From Maribacter algarum (ex Zhang et al. 2020) (lineage in GTDB: Bacteria; Bacteroidota; Bacteroidia; Flavobacteriales; Flavobacteriaceae), in assembly GCF_005885635.1 (NCBI RefSeq), contig NZ_VATY01000001.1, positions 1,488,001 to 1,552,000 of the forward strand: a stretch of 64,000 bases of DNA, in the 5' to 3' direction. Position 1 is the stretch's first letter. The number at the start of each line of letters is the position of its first letter. Below the pieces are notes generated by a model that did not search any database, was not told the DNA's origin, and saw only the letters and a list, made by a program, of their open reading frames with translations. Below, one piece after another: positions 1 to 7,347 of the stretch. Made by a program: the position numbers and the translations under genes.

Positions 1-28
1 TCCAGCCTATTTTTTGTTTTGGGTTCAT
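1..28 (-). CDS. 5' end of a probable amino-acid permease, cut by the window edge
   Basis: Only nine codons (MNPKQKIGW) are visible, from the ATG at 28 off the left edge, 12 bases after the RidA stop. On its own this could not be named. Its 28 bases match the start of the remnant at 3949-4059 with one mismatch, and that remnant continues with SWKTAAALVISSM, which resembles the first helix of APC-superfamily amino-acid permeases. I infer that the fourth gene of this minus-strand operon is an APC-type permease that imports products of the exported enzymes encoded before it. The family call rests wholly on the remnant. Confidence 0.45.
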
Positions 29-40
29 AAGATTATAGAG

Positions 41-583
41 CTACTCATATACCTCTACCACCAGCTCTATTTCTACAGCTTGTCCTCTGGGCAACGATGC
101 CATACCTACCGCAGCTCGAGCATGTCTACCTTTCTCTCCAAACACTTCTACCATCAAATCTGAAAAGCCATTGATGACTTTTGGTTGATCTACAAAAGAC
201 GGATCACAATTCACCATTCCCAATACTTTAACGATGCGCTTTACTTTGTTGAGATTGCCTAACATATCCTTGAGAACCGAGAGTTGATTAATGGCGGTCA
301 AACGCGCACCTTCATATCCTTTTTCTATAGAAATATTTTGCCCCAGTTTTCCGGTAATCTCTGTGCCATCTGCGTAACGCGGTCCTTTCCCAGCTAAGAA
401 TATTAGATTACCAGCGCGTACGCCATTGACATAATTTGCAACGGGTTGTGGTGGCGTAGGAAGGGTAATACCGAGTTCCACAAGTTTTGCCTCAGGGTCA
501 TAATCCGCTTCTGGTGTTGACTGCGTTAGCCCTATGGATATAAAACATAGCGTACATAGTAAGGATAGATAAAAGGTCTTCAT
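41..583 (-). CDS. Secreted RidA/YjgF/UK114-family protein
   Basis: 180 residues. Residues 1-20 are a signal peptide (hydrophobic core, then IGLTQS), so the protein is predicted to be exported. The RidA fold follows: NYVNGVRAGNLIFLAGKGP near 50, GYEGARLTAINQLSVLKDML near 90, and the C-terminal block RAAVGMASLPRGQAVEIELV with the conserved Arg that binds the carboxylate in RidA proteins. Cytosolic RidA deaminates reactive enamines and imines; what an exported member does is not established. The gene is third in a minus-strand operon (dipeptidase, amidohydrolase, RidA, permease), 21 bases after the amidohydrolase. Many Bacteroidota have such longer, secreted RidA paralogs. Family call secure, role unknown. 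Confidence 0.85.
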   Translation of the reverse strand: MKTFYLSLLCTLCFISIGLTQSTPEADYDPEAKLVELGITLPTPPQPVANYVNGVRAGNLIFLAGKGPRYADGTEITGKLGQNISIEKGYEGARLTAINQLSVLKDMLGNLNKVKRIVKVLGMVNCDPSFVDQPKVINGFSDLMVEVFGEKGRHARAAVGMASLPRGQAVEIELVVEVYE

Positions 584-604
584 AAGATGGTTATTTTAGG
601 TGGA

Positions 605-2668
605 TTAATTTTTTCTTGGTTCGAAATCGGCGGCCTCCCATAAAGGATTACTTTGATAATAATTGCCATTGGTAAGTACCGCAGAGACGGTTCTAATATT
701 TGATAGGTTTTCCAAAGGATTCTTATCCAATATCGCGATATCCGCCTGCTTGCCAACTTCTAAAGTTCCCGTTTCTGCGCCCATACCCATCGCTCTTGCA
801 GGAATTATTGTAGCCGTTTGTAGCGCTTCAAAAGGGGTTAAACCTCCTAAGGTATTGTAAGTTTCTAATTCCAGATATAATCCAAAAACAGGAACGAAAT
901 TATCCGTTCCCGCCACAATCGGAACCCCTGCTCTAAATAAATGACCAACGATTTCAGCGCCTTTGGTATATCGCGCTATTCCTTTTTTTGAGGCTTCGGG
1001 GCGCTTTCCTTTCCGAAGTCTTTTGCCCTCCCAAAGCTCATAAGCGATACGACCAGCATCAGGTTCTATGGTTTCTAATGGATTGCCCTCAGAAAGGTTA
1101 AGAATTTTTCGAATATTCAAAGTGGGGTCTAAGGTGATTTTATTTTCTAAAAAAAAGTCAATCGCTTTTTGAATGCGATCCGTAGATACTTCTTGGTTTT
1201 CCAATAGATCTTTTACGGCCTGAACTTTTGATTTTTCAGGAAATAATGCCGAGTAAATGGCCCTGTCATGACTAAACATATCCATCCCTAGGTTTATAGC
1301 ATTTGCGGTGGTGCCAACTGCTGCGGGCACATGCCCCGTTACGGTCATTCCTTTTTTGTGCGCTTCTTCAGTCAGTACTTTGAGTACATCGGGAGTTATC
1401 GAATTATATATTTTTATTTGTTTGTAACCTTTACTGAAATACCTGTCAACCACTTCTCGGGCTTCTTCGGCATTGGTAGCGCGAACAATTCCATTTCCTT
1501 TGGCCCCAGCTCCATCGGTCATACCTGCCAATAAAATATCAGGACCAAGGAGACTATCGTTGGCGATTCCATCGCGAAATGAAGTTGCAAATTCAATTTC
1601 ATTGCCATTGTCACGAATGGTTGTAACGCCACCCGCCAAGTAGGCAGGTGCCCATTGTACTTGGTTGGAATGGGCATGCATATCCCACAACCCTGGGATT
1701 AGTGTTTTATCGGTAACATCAATAACCTTGGCATCTTCAGGAATCGCTACAGTTGAACGACTTCCTATCGCTGTAATTTTACCATCGTTAACGAGTACAG
1801 TCATATTTTTTTGAGTGGCATCGGTCAAACCATCAACTACATCGCCACCCACCAAAGCAACGCGTTTAGACTGTTCTCCTTGTAAGGCTTTGGTATATTC
1901 CTTCAGCGCATCTAGTTGTTCTGTTGCATGCCCGGCTATAAAAAGAGGCATAGCTTCTTCATAGCCCTTTTTGATAACTTCCCTTATTTGTGTATTTGCC
2001 TTTACAAGTGCTACTAGGTTTTTATCGGCATCGACCCATATCGTGCGACCACCCCAATTAATTCCTTCTACCACATATCGGTCAAGCCGCACCTCTTTAC
2101 CAGCAATGCTGGCAATATCTGTTCCTGTATGTAACATGGAAACTTCACCACGAGGGAGGGTTGGAATTTTGAGATCACCTCCCTGCTGGAATATATATTG
2201 ATACAACATGATTTCGATGCCCGCGGGAATGGTGCTGTGCAACGGAAAAAAATTGTCAGGAGTTTTATGAGTAACGACATCATAATGCTTTTCCCAAACG
2301 GAAACACTATCAGCCTTCAATTCCATTTTGAAAATATTGGTCGTGTCCTCTTCAACAATTCTTCGACTGAAATAGGAGATTGGCGATAGATTCATCCCCA
2401 ATTGTAATTCAGCTTGCACCCCTGAAATTCTTCCACGCTCGTTTTCACCTTGTAGTGATTTGACCCGAATAGATACCCCTTCCTTTTTGATGGAATAGGA
2501 CTCCTCACCAATTTGTGATTGTCTTCGATAAATCAAAAATGTACCTTCTTCATCGATGTTTTCCCATGGACTGGGAGTTTCGGAACATCCTGATAAAATC
2601 ATCAAGAGTAGGAGGGCTAATAATTGTTGGAGTCTTTTGATATTGAATTGTAAAAAAGTTATACGCAT
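605..2668 (-). CDS. Lipoprotein amidohydrolase (imidazolonepropionase/prolidase-like)
   Basis: 687 residues. The signal peptide ends in the lipobox LSGC near residue 28, so the mature protein should be a lipid-anchored envelope enzyme. Residues about 30-260 are an extra N-terminal domain I do not recognise. The metal-dependent amidohydrolase barrel follows: DMHAHSN near 330 (HxH), QIKIYN (lysine that is carboxylated in relatives), VTGHVP and MFSHD (histidine ligands), and VAGTDN (catalytic Asp). ADIAILDKNPLENL near the end is the typical closing motif. Related enzymes cleave dipeptides such as Xaa-Pro or cyclic amides; the substrate here cannot be read. It lies 34 bases after the M19-like gene and 21 before ridA, suggesting shared extracytoplasmic peptide or amide breakdown. 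Confidence 0.85.
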   Translation of the reverse strand: MRITFLQFNIKRLQQLLALLLLMILSGCSETPSPWENIDEEGTFLIYRRQSQIGEESYSIKKEGVSIRVKSLQGENERGRISGVQAELQLGMNLSPISYFSRRIVEEDTTNIFKMELKADSVSVWEKHYDVVTHKTPDNFFPLHSTIPAGIEIMLYQYIFQQGGDLKIPTLPRGEVSMLHTGTDIASIAGKEVRLDRYVVEGINWGGRTIWVDADKNLVALVKANTQIREVIKKGYEEAMPLFIAGHATEQLDALKEYTKALQGEQSKRVALVGGDVVDGLTDATQKNMTVLVNDGKITAIGSRSTVAIPEDAKVIDVTDKTLIPGLWDMHAHSNQVQWAPAYLAGGVTTIRDNGNEIEFATSFRDGIANDSLLGPDILLAGMTDGAGAKGNGIVRATNAEEAREVVDRYFSKGYKQIKIYNSITPDVLKVLTEEAHKKGMTVTGHVPAAVGTTANAINLGMDMFSHDRAIYSALFPEKSKVQAVKDLLENQEVSTDRIQKAIDFFLENKITLDPTLNIRKILNLSEGNPLETIEPDAGRIAYELWEGKRLRKGKRPEASKKGIARYTKGAEIVGHLFRAGVPIVAGTDNFVPVFGLYLELETYNTLGGLTPFEALQTATIIPARAMGMGAETGTLEVGKQADIAILDKNPLENLSNIRTVSAVLTNGNYYQSNPLWEAADFEPRKN

Positions 2669-2702
2669 ACTATCTTTTAAATTTTCGATGGAAAATCAGC
2701 AT

Positions 2703-3824
2703 TTAGGGTTTTAATGTCTCTCTAAAAAATCGCAGCCAGTTCTGACCTAATATTTTTTCAATTTCGCCTGTGCTGAAGCCTCGTTGGTCTAGTAAGCGGG
2801 CAACATTTCGATATCGATCTGGAGTATCTAATTCTGGAATCCAAGGTGGCCATTGCACTTTATAGGAAGGCTTGAATCGCGTTAGTCTCGGCTCATACCA
2901 ATTCTCTTTTGTAGCCCCTGTTGCTTGTAACCCTTGAACGGCAAAATCAGCTGCCAAAGCCACATGATCTATTCCCCCAATCTTAACCGCATGTTCAATA
3001 TGGTCCATATACGTTTCTAAGGTAGTTTCAGTGCCTAAATTAGGTCCGATCATATAGCCGAGGCATATAATACCTAGTACGCCGCCCTTATCCGCCATGG
3101 CTTTAATTTGTGCGTCGGTTTTTGCACGGGGATGATTTTTATGTAGGGCTTCACACATCGAATGGTTAATGGAAACAGGACTCCTGCTGAATTTGATACC
3201 GTCATTAGTTGTCGCCTGACCGCAATGGGATAGGTCAACGATTATACCCAGATCATTCATTCGTTCGACCACTTCGATCCCGTAATCAGATAAACCCGCA
3301 TTGGTGCGCTCGGTGCAACCATCACCAACTAAGTTGCGCGGATTATAGGTCAACTGTATCCATCGGGTACCTGCTTGATACAAGATATCCATATTGTCTA
3401 GGGACTTTTCAAGCGGAGTGGTATTCTGAAAACCCATCATTACTGCCGCTTTGCCTTCTTTCTTAGCTCGGATAAAATCTTCGGCACTGGTTGCCTTGAT
3501 AAACCGATCGGGGTTGTTTTTGATACGCAAATGCCATTCTGACAACGAAGCGAGTGCGCTTTGGAGGCTGCGAGAGTCTAATGAGGCATTAAAACCGGTA
3601 TAACCCGATTTTACAAGTGCCTTGTCCGCTACTTCATTCCAATTTCGGGTAATAACAAGACCATCGATGACAATGGCCTTATCATAAATTTCATTGATGT
3701 TTTCCAATAAAAAGGTGGAGGCCAAAGCGTTCATGTTTCCCCCGGTGATACTGCTCAGTGCCTGTTGCGGTATAAGTGCAGCAAGAGGTAAGGTTTTTAT
3801 AAAATTTCTGCGGCTGGTTGACAT
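2703..3824 (-). CDS. Exported M19 (membrane dipeptidase) family protein with an altered metal site
   Basis: 373 residues with a twin-arginine-type signal (SRRNFIKTLPLAAL), so Tat export is likely. The renal-dipeptidase barrel is clear: IIVDLSHCG and SINHSMCEALHKNHPRAKTD carry the two histidines of one metal site, and ALAADF the conserved Asp. The other site is odd: the usual HxD after IDG is replaced (VIDGLVITRNW), and the bridging Glu region reads MMGFQNTTPL, with Gln where Glu is expected. A canonical binuclear zinc centre therefore looks incomplete. It may bind one metal, use another chemistry, or be a binding protein. It is the first gene of the minus-strand operon with amidohydrolase and RidA. 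Confidence 0.82.
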   Translation of the reverse strand: MSTSRRNFIKTLPLAALIPQQALSSITGGNMNALASTFLLENINEIYDKAIVIDGLVITRNWNEVADKALVKSGYTGFNASLDSRSLQSALASLSEWHLRIKNNPDRFIKATSAEDFIRAKKEGKAAVMMGFQNTTPLEKSLDNMDILYQAGTRWIQLTYNPRNLVGDGCTERTNAGLSDYGIEVVERMNDLGIIVDLSHCGQATTNDGIKFSRSPVSINHSMCEALHKNHPRAKTDAQIKAMADKGGVLGIICLGYMIGPNLGTETTLETYMDHIEHAVKIGGIDHVALAADFAVQGLQATGATKENWYEPRLTRFKPSYKVQWPPWIPELDTPDRYRNVARLLDQRGFSTGEIEKILGQNWLRFFRETLKP

Positions 3825-3948
3825 ACGGTATTTTGCTCCTCAAATTAGCACAATTTCATGCAACTTCGATAGGTAAGCCAAAGTTTTCTAGCATTTTACC
3901 ACGTAAAGGAAAGGTTCACAATGATGAGAAGAAATATAGATTCGCGGC

Positions 3949-4059
3949 TCAAACGCCATAAGTAAAACCACTTATAACAGCAAACATCCCGGCGGAAATC
4001 ATACTTGAGATGACCAAAGCTGCCGCCGTTTTCCAGCTTATTTTTTGTTTTGGGTTCAT
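3949..4059 (-). pseudogene. Remnant of an APC-type amino-acid permease 5' end
   Basis: A 36-codon reading frame (ATG at 4059, TGA at 3951-3949) begins MNPKQKISW and continues KTAAALVISSMISAGMF, the look of an APC permease N-terminus and first helix. It then ends in GFTYGV and a stop, about a tenth of normal length. Its first 28 bases match the permease start at 1-28 with one mismatch. It sits directly before the operon in the same orientation, about 125 bases before the dipeptidase start. It is probably what is left of a duplicated or displaced permease gene; it could also now act only as leader DNA of the operon. Confidence 0.6.
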
Positions 4060-4154
4060 GAAGGCATGAATATAGGTTTTCTGTTTCTTAAAAATAAAAT
4101 GTCCCCAAATTTCTTTTTGCGCGATATACCTAAAAACCGCATAAACACATTAGT

Positions 4155-4352
4155 ATGAAATTAGGACGAAATCTCTTCAAAAAGGACCAGTCGATTTGGG
4201 GCAAGCCCATTATCGCCTACGATGAAACAAAAATGGACACGCTGTTTTCAGAAATTCATCAAGCTGAAAATGGCGAGCAAGTGCCACTACCTGTGACAAA
4301 AGGCCCCAATGTTTCGCTAGAAACTGAGCTCTATTTAATGCTGCATTCGTAA
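4155..4352 (+). CDS. Small hypothetical protein, first gene of the PBP cluster
   Basis: 65 residues, charged and soluble, no signal peptide or membrane segment. I do not recognise a family. The region before it (4060-4154) is non-coding, and the next gene starts 25 bases after its stop on the same strand, so it is likely the leading gene of the cluster running to 9257. Because it is short and has no known homologue, it may be over-called; codon use looks like the neighbouring real genes and no better frame overlaps it. Confidence 0.5.
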   Translation: MKLGRNLFKKDQSIWGKPIIAYDETKMDTLFSEIHQAENGEQVPLPVTKGPNVSLETELYLMLHS

Positions 4353-4377
4353 CACCGTGCACTAAACACCCAACATC

Positions 4378-5595
4378 ATGGTATTTACAAATCAAGAGCT
4401 AAAGAATATGGCCTATCGCTCAGCGAATCTGGGCATGCTGCCACAGGAAGATTTTATTTTGGACGAAAAGAAGATTATCAATGGGTATAAAACCCAAAAG
4501 TATGGTCTGAACGAACGTATCGGCGAACTGGGCGAATCCCTCTCCGACCATATTCGTAAAATGGATATTGTAAAGGGGCAACTCTCCAAAGAGATTGTTG
4601 CGTCGAATAAGTCCAATACAGCGGCTATCGAACAAGAGCTAATTCATCAAAAAGGGCTCATCACCCATCAAAAAACGGACATCAAAAACCATATTCGTCG
4701 TTGTCAACTCAATGGCGATACCCTAGAAAGCAAGTATAATGTTGATGAAATCAACAGTGCTGAAGATTTCGAACCGGTGAAGGAACAACCGAAACCGAAA
4801 GTGAAAACCAAAGACGGCCCTAAGAGAATACCAATATGGTTACTTTATGTTATCGAAGTGATTTTCATTTTCGGCGAAGGGGTGTTGTTCTACAACATCT
4901 TGACCGAAACCCATGACCTTCCAGAGATTATTTTGCGGAGCGTATTTTTTATTCCCATCGTCTTTGCTGCTAGTTTTTTGACCTCCCGAAAGATTCCGTT
5001 GCGCTGGGTATGGCTTCCTACACTTTTGATTCTAAGCGTCTATGCCATACTGACCTTTACGGTGATGGAATGGTTCTTCGAATCCCAAGCTTTGGATGTT
5101 ACCCTTACCTTCACCGACTTTTTTATCAAAAACGGATTCCTGATTCTCGGTGCGGTCATGATGGTGACGCTGGCCCTGTTCTTATCCAATGCGGTGAAGA
5201 GTATTTACAATCGTGCCGATGCCAAGGTGAAAGTCAAGAAACCCATAGTGGAAAAAATAGAAACCATAAAAGAAAAGTCCCCACAACAAATGGATTTAGA
5301 TTTGAAATTCCGCGAACTTAAAGGAGCCTTCAAACGTCTTAAGAAGTTGGAAAATCAACTAATAGAATCCCACGAAATAGGAAAAAACGAATTCAAACGC
5401 ATTTTAGGTGATGTGACGGTACTTGAGCAAAAAGCAAATGGTGTTTCCGAAAAAATCGGGGAATGCGAAAAAGAACTGAGCACTTTGGAAATCAATTCCT
5501 TTGAAGAACTCAGCAAGTATCGCGAGCATTTTGAGAATTATTGCGATGGCAATCAAATTATACAATGGAAAAAGTTTGATTTTACGGAGGTGTGA
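4378..5595 (+). CDS. Coiled-coil protein with four central membrane helices
   Basis: 405 residues in three parts. Residues 1-130 are helical and charged (likely coiled coil, e.g. near 45-110). Four hydrophobic helices lie at about 152-175, 184-202, 210-233 and 249-272. Residues 290-395 are a second charged coiled-coil-like region ending in NQIIQWKKFDFTEV. A proline/lysine linker (about 134-150) precedes the first helix. No catalytic motif or family recognised. It stands second in a plus-strand cluster with a lipoprotein, a polytopic membrane protein and a class A penicillin-binding protein, so a scaffold or force-transmitting envelope role is possible, but this is inference only. Confidence 0.75.
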   Translation: MVFTNQELKNMAYRSANLGMLPQEDFILDEKKIINGYKTQKYGLNERIGELGESLSDHIRKMDIVKGQLSKEIVASNKSNTAAIEQELIHQKGLITHQKTDIKNHIRRCQLNGDTLESKYNVDEINSAEDFEPVKEQPKPKVKTKDGPKRIPIWLLYVIEVIFIFGEGVLFYNILTETHDLPEIILRSVFFIPIVFAASFLTSRKIPLRWVWLPTLLILSVYAILTFTVMEWFFESQALDVTLTFTDFFIKNGFLILGAVMMVTLALFLSNAVKSIYNRADAKVKVKKPIVEKIETIKEKSPQQMDLDLKFRELKGAFKRLKKLENQLIESHEIGKNEFKRILGDVTVLEQKANGVSEKIGECEKELSTLEINSFEELSKYREHFENYCDGNQIIQWKKFDFTEV

Positions 5596-5619
5596 AGGTA
5601 GAGTTAATTGTAACTACAC

Positions 5620-5694
5620 TGTCAGTTCGAGCGGAGTCGAGAACCATCACGGTACTGAGGCCGCTCTCGCATCTCGACTCCGCTCGAACTGACA
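5620..5694. repeat. Perfect 23-bp inverted repeat, REP-like interspersed element
   Basis: The arms 5620-5642 and 5672-5694 are exact reverse complements (core CAGTTCGAGCGGAGTCGAGA) with a 29-base loop. Sequences of this CGAGCG(C/G)AGTCGAGA type occur as dispersed intergenic repeats in many Flavobacteriaceae genomes (from general knowledge, not searched). It lies between the coiled-coil gene and the lipoprotein gene of the same cluster, so it could act as a transcription attenuator or an mRNA-stabilising hairpin. It is far more GC-rich than its surroundings. Confidence 0.8.
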
Positions 5695-5731
5695 GATACT
5701 TTCACGGCACAAAGATTTAAAAAAAACAAAA

Positions 5732-6463
5732 ATGAAAAAACAAATCATATTAAGCACCCTAGCAATCGCAACACTACTATTCACAAGCTGCGAAACGGAG
5801 TGCAAAGAGGTTACCACCAAAAACATCACGGTTTTGGTCGATGCCACAGATTCACTACTAATCGATAGAGCGAAGCATGAACTGCGCAAGGAGAATTTTG
5901 AATACCTAATCAATCAAGAATTGGGTCTGACGGAGAGTCCAAAGTGCTTTACGGTCAATTACGATTTCGGAATTATTTCTACCCACAGTTATTACAACCC
6001 TACTTCAACGGCTCTTTCACATACCGACTGGGGGAAGGCACGAAATAAGTTGGTGATCGGGTGGCGCGATTTTTATGCCTCCCATGAGGAAAATCTCAAA
6101 AGTTTGGATTCTATCAATCAAATGGAAAGCACTTCGCTCTTTCCGACTTTAATGAAAGCCATCAACAAAACCGATGGTACCATTATCGTGGTGAGCGATT
6201 TAATTGAGAACAATCCAGTGGTGAATTTTTATAAAAATCCACCCACAACGCCTGAGCAAATGGAAAAAACGTATACCGAAATGGTTAGCTACTATTTACC
6301 TGATCGTGTAAGAAAAGGGGCGGACCGTGAAGTTGTTTTTATCGTAATGTCTGAACCCAAAAATTCGGGAGTCGTGCATAAAGCACGCGCCTTTTGGAAA
6401 TACGCCCTTGAAGAACACATGGGACTCAATGTAACTTTTGCCGACGGAATCTCAACCATCTAG
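5732..6463 (+). CDS. Lipoprotein with a von Willebrand A-like (MIDAS) motif
   Basis: 243 residues. The signal peptide ends in the lipobox LFTSC (Cys20), so the protein is lipid anchored. The mature part opens with ITVLVDATDSLL: a hydrophobic strand followed by DxTxS, the layout of a VWA metal-ion-dependent adhesion site. TIIVVSDLIENN near 155 fits the later strand with its Asp. No longer VWA signature is obvious, so the fold is a good guess, not certain. It lies 2 bases before the next gene, which overlaps the penicillin-binding protein; the three are surely co-transcribed. A role as a protein-binding envelope partner of the peptidoglycan synthase is inferred. Confidence 0.7.
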   Translation: MKKQIILSTLAIATLLFTSCETECKEVTTKNITVLVDATDSLLIDRAKHELRKENFEYLINQELGLTESPKCFTVNYDFGIISTHSYYNPTSTALSHTDWGKARNKLVIGWRDFYASHEENLKSLDSINQMESTSLFPTLMKAINKTDGTIIVVSDLIENNPVVNFYKNPPTTPEQMEKTYTEMVSYYLPDRVRKGADREVVFIVMSEPKNSGVVHKARAFWKYALEEHMGLNVTFADGISTI

Positions 6464-6465
6464 CT

Positions 6466-7347
6466 ATGCCCGCAGTAGTCGTATATATTTTGCTAATCGT
6501 ATTAGCACTGGTAGCCTGTGTTTTATTTTATATTCCACGAAAGAACTGGTTCAACGTTCAGGTGGCAAAGGAAGAAGGCTGGGGGACTTTGAAAGTCCTG
6601 CTTATCGGAATGGCCACCAGTCTACTGTGTTTTGTGTTTAGCAAATTGCTTTTTTCGGCATTGTGTCTAAGCATTTCTTCCAGCATTATCGAATACAATA
6701 TCTTGATGAACAATGTCTATTGGTTTGGTTCTGAATTGCTTTCCCCCTTGGCCAATATCAAATATCCGATTTCCTATTTCGGACTTCATGCGATTTCCTA
6801 TTTCTCGGGTTTATATGCTGTCCTTTTTTGCCTTAGCAAACTAAATATTACATCAAGTTATAACCTCTCCCACGACCGATTGAAATTGCAATTTATGTGC
6901 TTAGGCTTATTTATGTTTTTTGAAACGCTTTTGTATGTATCCTACCCCTTTCAAACCTTTGATAGTGGTTGGCGTATCTTCCATAATTTCTTTGCTGTGT
7001 TTATCGCGAGGCTTCATTTTACGGCCTGTCTCTTTATTGCAGCTTGGTTGCATTTTCATTATCCTTGGGTAAAAATGGCCTTGGAATCAAAAGTATTATC
7101 GATTCGTTTTTATTGGCTTACCGGAGTATTCGAATCGACGAAGAACATGCTTGTCTTTTTCGTGGCGCTAGGAACCTTGTTTTTGCTGCCCGCTTATATA
7201 CGAATGTACGCTCCATCCAAATTAGGACTCTTCATCTCCTTGGTTTTTAACGGTGGCCTTCTCGTTGTTTTTTGGAGATGGGTGAGTCCTGCAATCTATC
7301 ACCTCATCAAATTTATTTCTGACTTTGAAAAACGAAAAGTAGCATGA
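6466..7347 (+). CDS. Polytopic inner-membrane protein, unknown function
   Basis: 293 residues, with about six or seven hydrophobic helices (about 3-23, 43-65, 85-125, 140-160, 172-195, 222-245, 252-275) and no recognisable transporter or enzyme motif. It begins 2 bases after the MIDAS-like lipoprotein and its end overlaps the penicillin-binding protein by four bases (ATGA), so translation of the two is probably coupled. This suggests a membrane partner of that enzyme. It does not look like the SEDS proteins (RodA/FtsW) that usually pair with class B enzymes: it is shorter and I see none of their conserved blocks. Confidence 0.72.
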   Translation: MPAVVVYILLIVLALVACVLFYIPRKNWFNVQVAKEEGWGTLKVLLIGMATSLLCFVFSKLLFSALCLSISSSIIEYNILMNNVYWFGSELLSPLANIKYPISYFGLHAISYFSGLYAVLFCLSKLNITSSYNLSHDRLKLQFMCLGLFMFFETLLYVSYPFQTFDSGWRIFHNFFAVFIARLHFTACLFIAAWLHFHYPWVKMALESKVLSIRFYWLTGVFESTKNMLVFFVALGTLFLLPAYIRMYAPSKLGLFISLVFNGGLLVVFWRWVSPAIYHLIKFISDFEKRKVA

